From NCBI GenBank assembly GCA_966210935.1, contig CBIHLX010000035.1:1-8302 (forward strand): 8,302 nt of DNA. The letters run 5' to 3'. The position numbers and the translations under genes are program-made. Each line of letters begins with the position of its first letter. Positions within the stretch are counted from its first letter, which is position 1. Positions 1 to 6,095 of the stretch are shown in pieces. The notes under the pieces were generated by a model. The model was not told the DNA's origin. It made no database searches and was given only the letters and a program-made list of their open reading frames with translations. Source of the stretch: CBIHLX01 sp966210935. Lineage in GTDB: Bacteria; Patescibacteriota; Saccharimonadia; Saccharimonadales; Saccharimonadaceae.

Positions 1-224
1 AGCTGATACAATAGGTTCTTGTGTGAGTGCGAAATGCCAGAATTCTTCGCTGCAAAAATGCAGCAAAGAAGTAGGCAATTGCGCACAAAGACCTGCCTCA
101 ACTGTCGCACGGATACAGCCAAACAACCCCTTTTATACATAATATTAACTAATAGAATCGGTCGACGACGTATCCTTTTCTCGTGAGAGAAGAAAGACAC
201 ATTACGGTAGACGCCTTGTAGTAA
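1..224. other. Left-edge region without a supportable gene
   Basis: I see no gene I can defend here. A + frame is open from base 2 to a TAA at 140-142 and would encode a cysteine-rich tail. A - frame is open from an ATG at 140-138 off the left edge. Each is only about 46 codons, a length expected by chance, and neither has a ribosome binding site or a recognisable motif. An imperfect hairpin lies at 43-70. The A/T-rich stretch 131-158 contains weak -10-like words (TAGAAT at 153-158) that could serve the LysM-CHAP gene, but I see no convincing -35 partner. Confidence 0.4.
43..70. repeat. Imperfect inverted repeat (hairpin), no U-tract
   Basis: The arms TTCTT-C-GCTGCA and TGCAGC-A-AAGAA pair as a 6-bp inner stem, one C/A mismatch and a 5-bp outer stem around an AAAA loop. 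No T-run follows on either strand, so it is not a textbook intrinsic terminator. It may be the 3' end of a gene lying left of the window, or an RNA or DNA structural element. Confidence 0.4.
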
Positions 225-371
225 TACTTTGGCAGGAGAACAATCATTAGTACCACGGAAGCTGCACTGGGCTTTGCCCTAGCAACCGACGCAACACTAA
301 AACAAAAGTCCCCCCTGACAAAATTCAAGCCCCATCTAAGGGCATTCAGGTTACAAAAACCACTCCACACA
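225..371 (+). other. In-frame N-terminal extension of the LysM-CHAP gene, probable AUU or AUC start
   Basis: The frame of the LysM-CHAP gene stays open upstream of its first canonical start (TTG 372) to the TAG/TAA stops at 219-224. An AGGAG at 234-238 lies 7 bases before ATT 246 and 4 bases before ATC 243, and no ATG, GTG or TTG occurs in frame between 225 and 371. Starting at ATT 246 adds 42 residues, including seven Lys/Arg just before the hydrophobic segment. That is the expected cytoplasmic flank of a type II membrane anchor. TTG 372 has no Shine-Dalgarno sequence and would leave the helix with no basic residues in front. That this segment is translated is inferred from these points. Confidence 0.55.
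234..248 (+). promoter_or_regulatory. Shine-Dalgarno AGGAG plus candidate AUU start codon
   Basis: AGGAG at 234-238 is the only good ribosome binding site upstream of the LysM-CHAP gene. It is spaced 7 bases from ATT 246, which is in frame with the gene. It decides in favour of an N-terminus upstream of TTG 372. An ATG-to-ATT base error in the assembly would give the same picture. Confidence 0.5.
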
Positions 372-1436
372 TTGACATACACCGGTATATTCGCGCTCAT
401 CATAACGATGGTAGCGGCAGCCCACCAGTATCAGGCGGCAAATCAAGATGCAACTGGTACGAATAGGGCAGCCACCAACGCTATACTCGCTGAGCCCGCA
501 CATGTCGATGAAGCAACGGCACTTCGCGTAGCAAGTGATCTGGCCGTTGCGGCCGACCTAGGTGTCGCCAAAAATATTGCTAACTTACTCACATCGGTTG
601 ACCTGCGGACGCAGATGACCCAGGCTAATGAGGCCTCTGTCAAGAAGCCCGTCCTGGTACGCGCTGCTCCAAACAACCGTGAAGTAACGCAATATACAAC
701 AAAAGAAGGTGACACCGTGGAGAGTGTTGCCAAAGCCCATAGTATTAACGCAGAGACAATTAAATGGGCCAATAACTTAACAGCAGATTCAGTAGAAGCG
801 GGTATGAGCCTCGCTATCCTACCTCTCGATGGCGTCCTACACACCGTCAAGGATGGTGACACTATTGAATCGATCAGCGAAAAGTATGCAGCCACATCTG
901 AACGCATCGTCTCATATAACGACCTTGAGCTCAGTAAGATAACCAATGGTCAGCAGCTGATTATTCCAGAAGGCACCTTACCAGAAGAAGAACGTCCAGG
1001 CTATGTTGCTCCCGCACCTGTAGCAACGCCTACGCCAGCCGCACCTATTGCAGCCCCGGCAATGACGACTCCATCCGTCGATACCTCAGCAGGCAATATG
1101 TATGCCTTTGGTAACTGTACGTCATATGCTTATGAGCGCCGCATGCAGCTCGGTCGTCCAATCGGCAGCTTCTGGGGCAATGCAGCGACTTGGAATACCT
1201 TTGCCATGCAGCAAGGTTTCACAGTCAATAAAACTCCAGCAGCGGGCGCTGTCTTCCAGATGCCAGCCTTTGTAGACGCATACACAAGTGCATACGGTCA
1301 CGTTGGTATTGTTGAGTCGGTTAATGCCGACGGCAGTGTCAATGTTTCAGAGATGAACTACGCCGGCGGTTTCAATATGGTAACATACCGTACGATCCCA
1401 GCTGGACAGGCTGCTCTCTACAACTATATTCACTAA
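372..1436 (+). CDS. Membrane-anchored LysM-LysM-CHAP domain cell-wall hydrolase
   Basis: Probable peptidoglycan-binding amidase/endopeptidase acting outside the membrane on the cell's own wall or, if this is an epibiont, on a host wall. Numbered from TTG 372: hydrophobic anchor about 4-18; Ala-rich helical stretch 45-90; LysM repeats about 107-151 and 156-199, each with the GDT(V/I)ES core; Pro/Ala-rich linker about 203-235; CHAP domain about 242-354. In the CHAP domain, Cys249 (FGNCTSYAYERR) and His310 (GHVGIVE) are the catalytic pair, and Asn329 is a candidate third residue. CHAP enzymes cleave amide bonds in peptidoglycan; the exact bond cannot be read from sequence. Start: 372 is the first canonical codon but lacks a Shine-Dalgarno sequence. 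The frame continues upstream to a good AGGAG site before ATT 246, so the real protein is probably about 396 residues. Monocistronic, with a hairpin after the stop. Domain call is firm; the N-terminus is not. Confidence 0.9.
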   Translation: MTYTGIFALIITMVAAAHQYQAANQDATGTNRAATNAILAEPAHVDEATALRVASDLAVAADLGVAKNIANLLTSVDLRTQMTQANEASVKKPVLVRAAPNNREVTQYTTKEGDTVESVAKAHSINAETIKWANNLTADSVEAGMSLAILPLDGVLHTVKDGDTIESISEKYAATSERIVSYNDLELSKITNGQQLIIPEGTLPEEERPGYVAPAPVATPTPAAPIAAPAMTTPSVDTSAGNMYAFGNCTSYAYERRMQLGRPIGSFWGNAATWNTFAMQQGFTVNKTPAAGAVFQMPAFVDAYTSAYGHVGIVESVNADGSVNVSEMNYAGGFNMVTYRTIPAGQAALYNYIH

Positions 1437-1465
1437 AATATAGTAGCTAGGTAGTCCACCACAAC

Positions 1466-1494
1466 GAAGCACTCCACACTATGTGGGGTGCTTC
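1466..1494 (+). terminator. Strong hairpin after the LysM-CHAP gene
   Basis: The arms GAAGCACTCCAC and GTGGGGTGCTTC pair over 12 bp (one T-G wobble) around the loop ACTAT, 29 bases after the stop codon. The downstream tail is only TACTAG, so it lacks the U-run of a canonical intrinsic terminator. It may terminate weakly or protect the 3' end of the mRNA. Confidence 0.65.
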
Positions 1495-1508
1495 TACTAG
1501 GCGGCGAC

Positions 1509-1537
1509 TTGGCACAAGAGGGGTTATTTGGTATAAT
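1509..1537 (+). promoter_or_regulatory. Promoter of tRNA-Thr
   Basis: TTGGCA (1509-1514), a 17-base spacer and TATAAT (1532-1537), with an extended -10 TG at 1529-1530. Expected transcription start is about 1544, a few bases before the mature tRNA 5' end. This is the best match to the sigma70 consensus on the + strand of the window. Confidence 0.8.
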
Positions 1538-1549
1538 TTTTCGAGGTAT

Positions 1550-1625
<76 letters not shown>

Positions 1626-1642
1626 TTTTTAGTGTCCACCTC

Positions 1643-1671
1643 TAGTCATTATCTGATTTTTATGCTAGAAT
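1643..1671 (+). promoter_or_regulatory. Probable rpmG promoter
   Basis: TAGTCA (1643-1648, 4 of 6 to TTGACA), a 17-base spacer and TAGAAT (1666-1671) preceded by an extended -10 TG at 1663-1664. The predicted start near 1678 gives a leader of about 30 bases. Confidence 0.6.
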
Positions 1672-1707
1672 AAGTAAGATTGCAATAACAAACTAAGCGA
1701 GTACAAC

Positions 1708-1914
1708 ATGGCAAAGAAGAATACAAAGCGCAAATTGATTGGTCTGGTGAGTGATCTCTCAGGTCACCGTACCTACTACACTTCAAAGAACACTCAGAAT
1801 ACGACTGAAAAAATTGTTCTCAAGAAGTACGACCCAGTCGCTCGTAAGCACGCTACTTACACCGAGACTAAGAAGAGCCTTGGCCGTAACGAAATCAAGC
1901 CACGCAAGAGCTAA
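1708..1914 (+). CDS. rpmG: 50S ribosomal protein bL33
   Basis: Small basic protein of the large ribosomal subunit, near the E site. Residues about 8-55 follow the bL33 pattern: the GHRTYYTSKN segment, then EKIVLKKYDPVARKH, which corresponds to the LELKKFDPVVRQH stretch of well-known bL33. It has no cysteines, so it is the zinc-free (C-minus) form. At 68 residues it is about 13 longer than the 55-residue E. coli protein, owing to a basic C-terminal tail (about 56-68). ATG 1708 has only a weak upstream site (AAGCGAG at 1695-1701). It has its own promoter after tRNA-Thr and ends in a strong terminator, so it appears monocistronic. Confidence 0.93.
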   Translation: MAKKNTKRKLIGLVSDLSGHRTYYTSKNTQNTTEKIVLKKYDPVARKHATYTETKKSLGRNEIKPRKS

Positions 1915-1922
1915 TCTTACAG

Positions 1923-1949
1923 AAAAACACTCCCTGGCGGAGTGTTTTT
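1923..1949. terminator. Bidirectional intrinsic terminator (rpmG / glucan operon)
   Basis: AAAAACACTCC and GGAGTGTTTTT form a perfect 11-bp stem with the loop CTGGC. On + it ends in TTTTT just after rpmG. On - the A-run becomes a T-run, so it can also stop transcription from the - strand operon that ends at 2241. I see no other terminator between that stop codon and here. Confidence 0.85.
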
Positions 1950-1957
1950 GCTATACT
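1949..1957 (+). promoter_or_regulatory. Extended -10 promoter for the 90-aa membrane protein, probably leaderless
   Basis: TG (1949-1950), one base, then TATACT (1952-1957). There is no -35: that position lies inside the terminator stem. The -10 box ends 7 bases before ATG 1965, so the expected first transcribed base is the A of the start codon or its neighbour. Confidence 0.6.
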
Positions 1958-1964
1958 AAGCTAC

Positions 1965-2237
1965 ATGCAAAAACGCACTAATACCCATACTAAACTCAAG
2001 CAAGATGCTCGACATTGGGGTACGACAATCTTTATGGGAATCTGTGCACTTCTTAGTTGGTATGGTATCTACCTCGTATGGCAGATACTTGGAGGGAATA
2101 TCTATATCACCGTCACAGTGACGCTATTTTTATGCCTCTTTGCAGTAATGTTCACAATTGGCGCAATCGATGGCCGCAAGAAGCGCTATCATGAAATCTT
2201 TGACGATCTTCTGCACATGTTCCCGCTGTGGCCATAG
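1965..2237 (+). CDS. Small two-helix membrane protein of unknown function
   Basis: Not recognised as a known family. The 90-residue protein has a basic N-terminus (residues 1-16), a first membrane helix about 19-42 rich in Trp/Tyr, a short Gly-Asn turn, a second helix about 46-69, and a basic stretch RKKR (71-74) before a short acidic/aromatic tail. By the positive-inside rule both ends should face the cytoplasm, giving a hairpin topology. There is no room for a Shine-Dalgarno sequence: the TATACT box ends 7 bases before ATG 1965, implying a leaderless mRNA. The gene faces the - strand operon, with 3 bases between the two stop codons. A transcript of that operon reading to the terminator at 1923-1949 would be antisense to the whole gene. 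Coding status is supported by promoter, terminator and membrane pattern, not by homology. Confidence 0.75.
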   Translation: MQKRTNTHTKLKQDARHWGTTIFMGICALLSWYGIYLVWQILGGNIYITVTVTLFLCLFAVMFTIGAIDGRKKRYHEIFDDLLHMFPLWP

Positions 2238-2240
2238 ATA

Positions 2241-2927
2241 CTATACGGCCCGCCTGGAAACTTTAGCGTCGATAGTTTGCGCCAGCCACACCCCGTAGCG
2301 CAGCATCGACTGCAGGACTGCTTCGGTTGGAATGCTATTTTCTGCATAGAGATACACCACACCATCACTGACTTCAACTGCAAGTTCATGGAAGTGATCG
2401 ACAATAGCCTTGCAAAGACCAGGATCAAATAATTCTGTGACCGCAACTTGATCAACGATACGGCCGTAAAGAGTATAGAACTGCAAAAACTTTTGGTCGT
2501 ATCCTTCCGATACGCCAGTAGGGATACGTGTCATGTACGAAAACTTGGTTAAAAACTGCAAGTAGAATGCTTGGGTATGTGACTGCTTTCCTAAAAATAC
2601 ATGCGGAAGGTCGGTTTGCGTCTTAAGGTCAACAGCCATCACCAACCATTGCTGTTGCTCACTTTTGCCCTTTGGCATCTTAATACTGCCGCTACGTTCA
2701 ACAAAGGCCACATCGTAGTCATCATAAGTGCCAATTGTATAATGCGTGTCGCGGTAGTGCGGTGACGTCGTTAAGCCACGTACAATACGATGATCGTCAT
2801 CGGTATGGTCGACAGCCCCGAAGTAAACCATGCCAATTTTTTCGGCAAACCGCATCACGGTACGACGATGTTTATGAGTAGCAAAGATGCGACGGCCTGC
2901 AAGGCGTGCAAATCCCGCTAAACTCAT
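2241..2927 (-). CDS. Conserved-looking protein of unknown function, last gene of the glucan operon
   Basis: I do not recognise this 228-residue protein. No signal peptide or clear membrane helix is visible. The first 26 residues are strongly basic (GRR, HKHRR). The middle (about 60-115) alternates hydrophobic and polar residues with a VAFVERSG segment and a DLPHVFLG segment, as in a beta-rich fold. The last third (about 145-220) is helical, with FDPGLCKAIVDHF followed by a DGVVYLYA strand. The layout loosely recalls DUF3137-type proteins, a weak impression only. No catalytic motif is seen. ATG 2927 overlaps the glucoamylase stop as ATGA, and GGAG (on + as CTCC at 2936-2939) sits 8 bases upstream. 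It is therefore co-translated with the glucan enzymes and may act on, scaffold or regulate that pathway. The function is open. Confidence 0.85.
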   Translation of the reverse strand: MSLAGFARLAGRRIFATHKHRRTVMRFAEKIGMVYFGAVDHTDDDHRIVRGLTTSPHYRDTHYTIGTYDDYDVAFVERSGSIKMPKGKSEQQQWLVMAVDLKTQTDLPHVFLGKQSHTQAFYLQFLTKFSYMTRIPTGVSEGYDQKFLQFYTLYGRIVDQVAVTELFDPGLCKAIVDHFHELAVEVSDGVVYLYAENSIPTEAVLQSMLRYGVWLAQTIDAKVSRRAV

Positions 2928-4873
2928 GTATGTTTCTCCGTAATGGTATCGAGGAGTGTCGCGACATACTCTGCATGACTCCAGGTAAGAGGCGCTACCG
3001 ACAGGGAGGCGCCATTATCGGGGTTGATCTGCTCTGCCATAACACCCGTTGGAGCAACCGCATGCGCAGTGACCCATGAAAGAATCTTTTCGGCGTCTTC
3101 ATGCTTGCCAACTTCTGCATAATACTGAGCCATCCATAGTGTCGTAATATTCCACCAGTTACCTGGAGTCTCAAAGTTCACTCGATAGTAATTGTCATTT
3201 TCATATCGTGGCAGTCCATTAACGCCAGGCTGGAAATTAAATGTCCGCTCCATTGTCGCTACAGCGGCCGTTAGTTCAGGACTACCTACAGGGAACAGTC
3301 CAAACATAAATGCGCCAAAGATACTAGAAAGGTCAATTGTGTCATCGTATATAATGCCATGTTCATTAGCTAGAACACCTTTATAGAAAGCCTGTCGCTC
3401 TTTGTTGTAGAGATGCTTATGAGCCGCACCTAAAATATCCTCGGCAGCATTGCGCCACTGCACCGCATGATCAGAGTCGTCGGCGGCATCAGCAAGATCT
3501 GCCGCAGCGAGTAGTGCCGCGTAAACTACTGACGTAGTGTAGGTTGTGGTTTCAAACACCTCTTCCCATAGGTCGTAACTCGGTTTCGGCAGCCCGGTTG
3601 CGTCATCAATGTAACTTGCTAGGAAATTAGCCATCGGCACGACCATTTGCTGGTAGAACTCAGCCAGCAGGCGAGGTGTGCTATGCATATGATAGTACTG
3701 TGCAAATACAAAGAGCACGAGAGCTGTTTCATCCTCTTGGATTGGGGGAGCAACCGTACCGTCGTGCTGTACGTACGGGTGCCAGCTACTTCCAAGCGCA
3801 CCGTCGGCGCGGTATTTATGCATCAAGTAGCCACTCGGATGCAGGCCACGTCGACAAAACTCAAAGAAACGATGTGGCTCATCTCGGTAGCCCAGCCGGA
3901 CAAGCGGCCAGAGGACATAGGCGCCGTCACGAGGCCAGCAATAGGCGTAGGCGTCACGAGAATAGTTCAGCATAGTCGTATCAGTACTGGCGATCACTGC
4001 ACCGCGCTTATCGGTCTGCGACTTGATGGTCATAAGACTTCTGAGGAAGTTAACTTGGTGCCCTGGGTGGAGCTTGGCCGCAACCGGTTCTGCCGGATTC
4101 AGCCAGTTACGCCACCAGCTAGCGGTGCTATGCAGGCGCTTAAGGACGCCGTCTTCAAGAATTTGTTTATGAATATAGAGCGCCTCACGCGTAGATGTGC
4201 CGGCAGCAATCCAGTAGTGAACGCGCTGTGAGCTCAGTGCTGGAATATTTAGTTTAAAACGCAGCACCGAATCAACCCGGCCATGCTCAACATTACAGAA
4301 GCTCAGCTCACCGTCATCAGCATCACGATACGATCCTTCATGATTTTCGATACCAAATAGGCCCACGGTGTATTGATCAAATACGCCACTATCAGTACGG
4401 CCCGAAATAACAAATGCGCGACGACCACGATAGTGAAGAATAGCATCGCTATCCGGTAAGTACTGCGCGGTATCAGTATTGCTCCGGCCATCACCAATAG
4501 CAAACGCCTGATGTAAAAAGAGGCGAATCTCACGCGCTTGATCACTTAGGTTGACGACATGGATATTGCGCATAAAGCCGCTGATAGTACTGTCGACGAC
4601 ATCGTCAAATTCAATCAAGACGCCGAGTGACTCGTTCTTGGCAATTGTATGTCCAATCAGCGCACGGTGCGGATAGCGAAAAGTGAAGCTCCAGCTGCCA
4701 TCATCAAGCCAGCTGATCTGGCCATTTATCCAAACACCTACACGGTGCCTCAGGTCAGGGCCGGCCGCGTGGTTTTCAAGCCCAACATACGGAAAGTAAA
4801 AGTCATGCACGAGACCGTAGTTGTTGATGCCAACGTGCAACTCGCCATTAGATAAAACGATCGGCCTAGCCAT
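2924..4873 (-). CDS. GH15 glucoamylase-type glycoside hydrolase, cytoplasmic
   Basis: Predicted to release glucose from the non-reducing ends of alpha-glucans or maltooligosaccharides, or to act on a related alpha-glucoside. At 649 residues it has the two-domain layout of prokaryotic GH15: an N-terminal beta-sandwich (about 1-255) and an (alpha/alpha)6 barrel (about 275-645). YCWPRDGAY (311-319) is the conserved substrate-binding WPRD segment. YDLWEE (433-438) carries the general acid, most likely Glu437. The general base is expected in the C-terminal part; Glu635 in WSHAEY is the better candidate by spacing and Glu614 in MAEQ is the alternative. No signal peptide is present, so the substrate is intracellular. 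ATG 4873 overlaps the GH57 stop by 8 bases and is preceded by GGAGG. Third gene of the operon. Family certain; substrate (glycogen, maltodextrin, trehalose) inferred. Confidence 0.95.
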   Translation of the reverse strand: MARPIVLSNGELHVGINNYGLVHDFYFPYVGLENHAAGPDLRHRVGVWINGQISWLDDGSWSFTFRYPHRALIGHTIAKNESLGVLIEFDDVVDSTISGFMRNIHVVNLSDQAREIRLFLHQAFAIGDGRSNTDTAQYLPDSDAILHYRGRRAFVISGRTDSGVFDQYTVGLFGIENHEGSYRDADDGELSFCNVEHGRVDSVLRFKLNIPALSSQRVHYWIAAGTSTREALYIHKQILEDGVLKRLHSTASWWRNWLNPAEPVAAKLHPGHQVNFLRSLMTIKSQTDKRGAVIASTDTTMLNYSRDAYAYCWPRDGAYVLWPLVRLGYRDEPHRFFEFCRRGLHPSGYLMHKYRADGALGSSWHPYVQHDGTVAPPIQEDETALVLFVFAQYYHMHSTPRLLAEFYQQMVVPMANFLASYIDDATGLPKPSYDLWEEVFETTTYTTSVVYAALLAAADLADAADDSDHAVQWRNAAEDILGAAHKHLYNKERQAFYKGVLANEHGIIYDDTIDLSSIFGAFMFGLFPVGSPELTAAVATMERTFNFQPGVNGLPRYENDNYYRVNFETPGNWWNITTLWMAQYYAEVGKHEDAEKILSWVTAHAVAPTGVMAEQINPDNGASLSVAPLTWSHAEYVATLLDTITEKHT

Positions 4874-6095
4874 GGAGGCCTCCGTGACGATGATATTCCA
4901 TCAGACGATAGCGAACATCGCGCAGGGCATTCATAAAGTATAGAAAAGCGTCATACGGGGAGTCGTATGGACTAAAGTAGGCATGAACGTCGCCATCGGT
5001 GAACCACTTGGTGCACATATAGTAGACATGGTCAGATGTTTGAAGCTTGCGCCAATCAGCAATTAACTCAGCGTCGCCAGACCGTAACACTGCATCTTCA
5101 ATTGCATACAGATGACGGAGTGCTTCGTGCTGCATGTTATTGCCTAGCCATGCCGTCAGGTCGCGCTCGCTATCCGCCCAGGTAACAGTGTGCGGCATAC
5201 TGATCTCGCCCTTAGCTTCGTGCGTATTAATGGCCTCGGAGGCAGTGTAAAAGGTATTGTTTGGATCTTTAAGCCAAGTACCGACAAACTCTTCAAAGAA
5301 ATCGAAGATCCCCGTGTCAGCCCACTGATGCTCTCCAAAGGTTTCATAATCCATAAAGAGATTGACCGATGAGCCATCTGCGAGTGCTTGATCCATCCAT
5401 TCATTGTACGTATTTGCTTTGAGCGGCCATGACTCCCAGGCGCGGTTACCAAAACGAAACGCTAGGTCATCACTCAGACGGTAATTCTTAAGTAGCAGTT
5501 TAATGTTCTGCGTACCTACTGGACGATAGACATAATTCGGGCTGCGCCATTGCAGAACCGGATCCCACCCTTCTGCCAAGATCCCCTTAAAGCCGTATTC
5601 GTCAGCCCACTGAGCTAATTCGTCATTGTATGCCAGCTCGGTATTGCGAAAGACTGAGGTCTCGACACCAAAGAGCTCACGAACTTTATCGCGGTGCATC
5701 TCAACCTGGCGCTCAAACTCATCGCGGCTATAGAAGAAGGCAAGACTGTGGTAGTACGTCTCGGATACAATTTCAACTTGACCAGTGGCGACCAGTCGAC
5801 GGAAACTCTCAATTACATCTGGCGCCCACTTTTCGGCCTGTTCGAGGAAGGTGCCGGTAATGCTCAGCGACACCTTGAAATCAGGGTGACGATGAAGCAA
5901 CTTCTCGAGCAAAGCGTTCATTGGTCGATATGACTTATCGGCTACTTTGCGAAGTACGCGCTCATTATTGCGATCAGTCTGCTGATCTTGCTCGTCGTAA
6001 TAATCATGAGTAGTGGCAGTATCAAAAATACTATACTTACGAATACGCCAAGGTTGGTGTACGTGAAGATAAAGGGTTATTCCACGCTTGCTCAC
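4866..6095 (-). CDS. GH57 alpha-glucan-active enzyme (alpha-amylase or glucanotransferase type)
   Basis: Retaining enzyme on alpha-1,4-glucans; GH57 includes alpha-amylases, 4-alpha-glucanotransferases and branching enzymes. Numbered from GTG 6095 (409 residues), the family's conserved regions are visible: HVHQP (11-15); the TGTFLEQ segment (80-86); FRNTEL (149-154) with nucleophile Glu153; MDYETFGEH (248-256) with general acid Asp249; and a WADSERD..AWLGN block (306-319). The short length and FRNTEL motif resemble the compact archaeal-type alpha-amylase group more than the longer GH57 branching enzymes, but the reaction is not decided by this. The frame runs back to an ATG at 6137. I chose GTG 6095 because AAGGAG lies 7 bases before it, it gives a GTGA overlap with the previous stop, and the protein then begins just before the first strand. 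Cytoplasmic, second gene of the operon. Confidence 0.94.
   Translation of the reverse strand: MSKRGITLYLHVHQPWRIRKYSIFDTATTHDYYDEQDQQTDRNNERVLRKVADKSYRPMNALLEKLLHRHPDFKVSLSITGTFLEQAEKWAPDVIESFRRLVATGQVEIVSETYYHSLAFFYSRDEFERQVEMHRDKVRELFGVETSVFRNTELAYNDELAQWADEYGFKGILAEGWDPVLQWRSPNYVYRPVGTQNIKLLLKNYRLSDDLAFRFGNRAWESWPLKANTYNEWMDQALADGSSVNLFMDYETFGEHQWADTGIFDFFEEFVGTWLKDPNNTFYTASEAINTHEAKGEISMPHTVTWADSERDLTAWLGNNMQHEALRHLYAIEDAVLRSGDAELIADWRKLQTSDHVYYMCTKWFTDGDVHAYFSPYDSPYDAFLYFMNALRDVRYRLMEYHRHGGLHG
4874..4883 (-). promoter_or_regulatory. Shine-Dalgarno of the GH15 gene within a palindrome
   Basis: The bases directly before ATG 4873 read GGAGGCCTCC on the - strand, a perfect 10-base palindrome. 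GGAGG (4883-4879) is the Shine-Dalgarno at 5-base spacing. It lies inside the last codons of the GH57 gene, so re-initiation after GH57 translation is likely. With no loop, the palindrome cannot fold on itself but could pair between two mRNAs. Confidence 0.7.

Noticed and set aside
1..140. Partial - strand gene starting at ATG 140 and running off the left edge
   Set aside because: Only 46 codons, no ribosome binding site, no motif, and the opposite strand is equally open; not enough to call.
174..193. Small hairpin TTCTC-GTGA-GAGAA in the LysM-CHAP upstream region
   Set aside because: Short and A/T-rich purine-pyrimidine pairing; no conserved riboswitch features or terminator tail.
149..403. 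84-residue - strand open frame opposite the LysM-CHAP N-terminus
   Set aside because: No ribosome binding site or recognisable motif. It mirrors the region where the + frame has a coherent basic flank plus membrane helix.
443..946. 167-residue - strand open frame inside the LysM-CHAP gene
   Set aside because: Lies opposite well-defined LysM repeats; its composition is a by-product of the + strand codons.
3647..4231. 194-residue + strand open frame inside the GH15 gene
   Set aside because: Opposite the catalytic barrel of a clear glucoamylase; no start signals or domain pattern.
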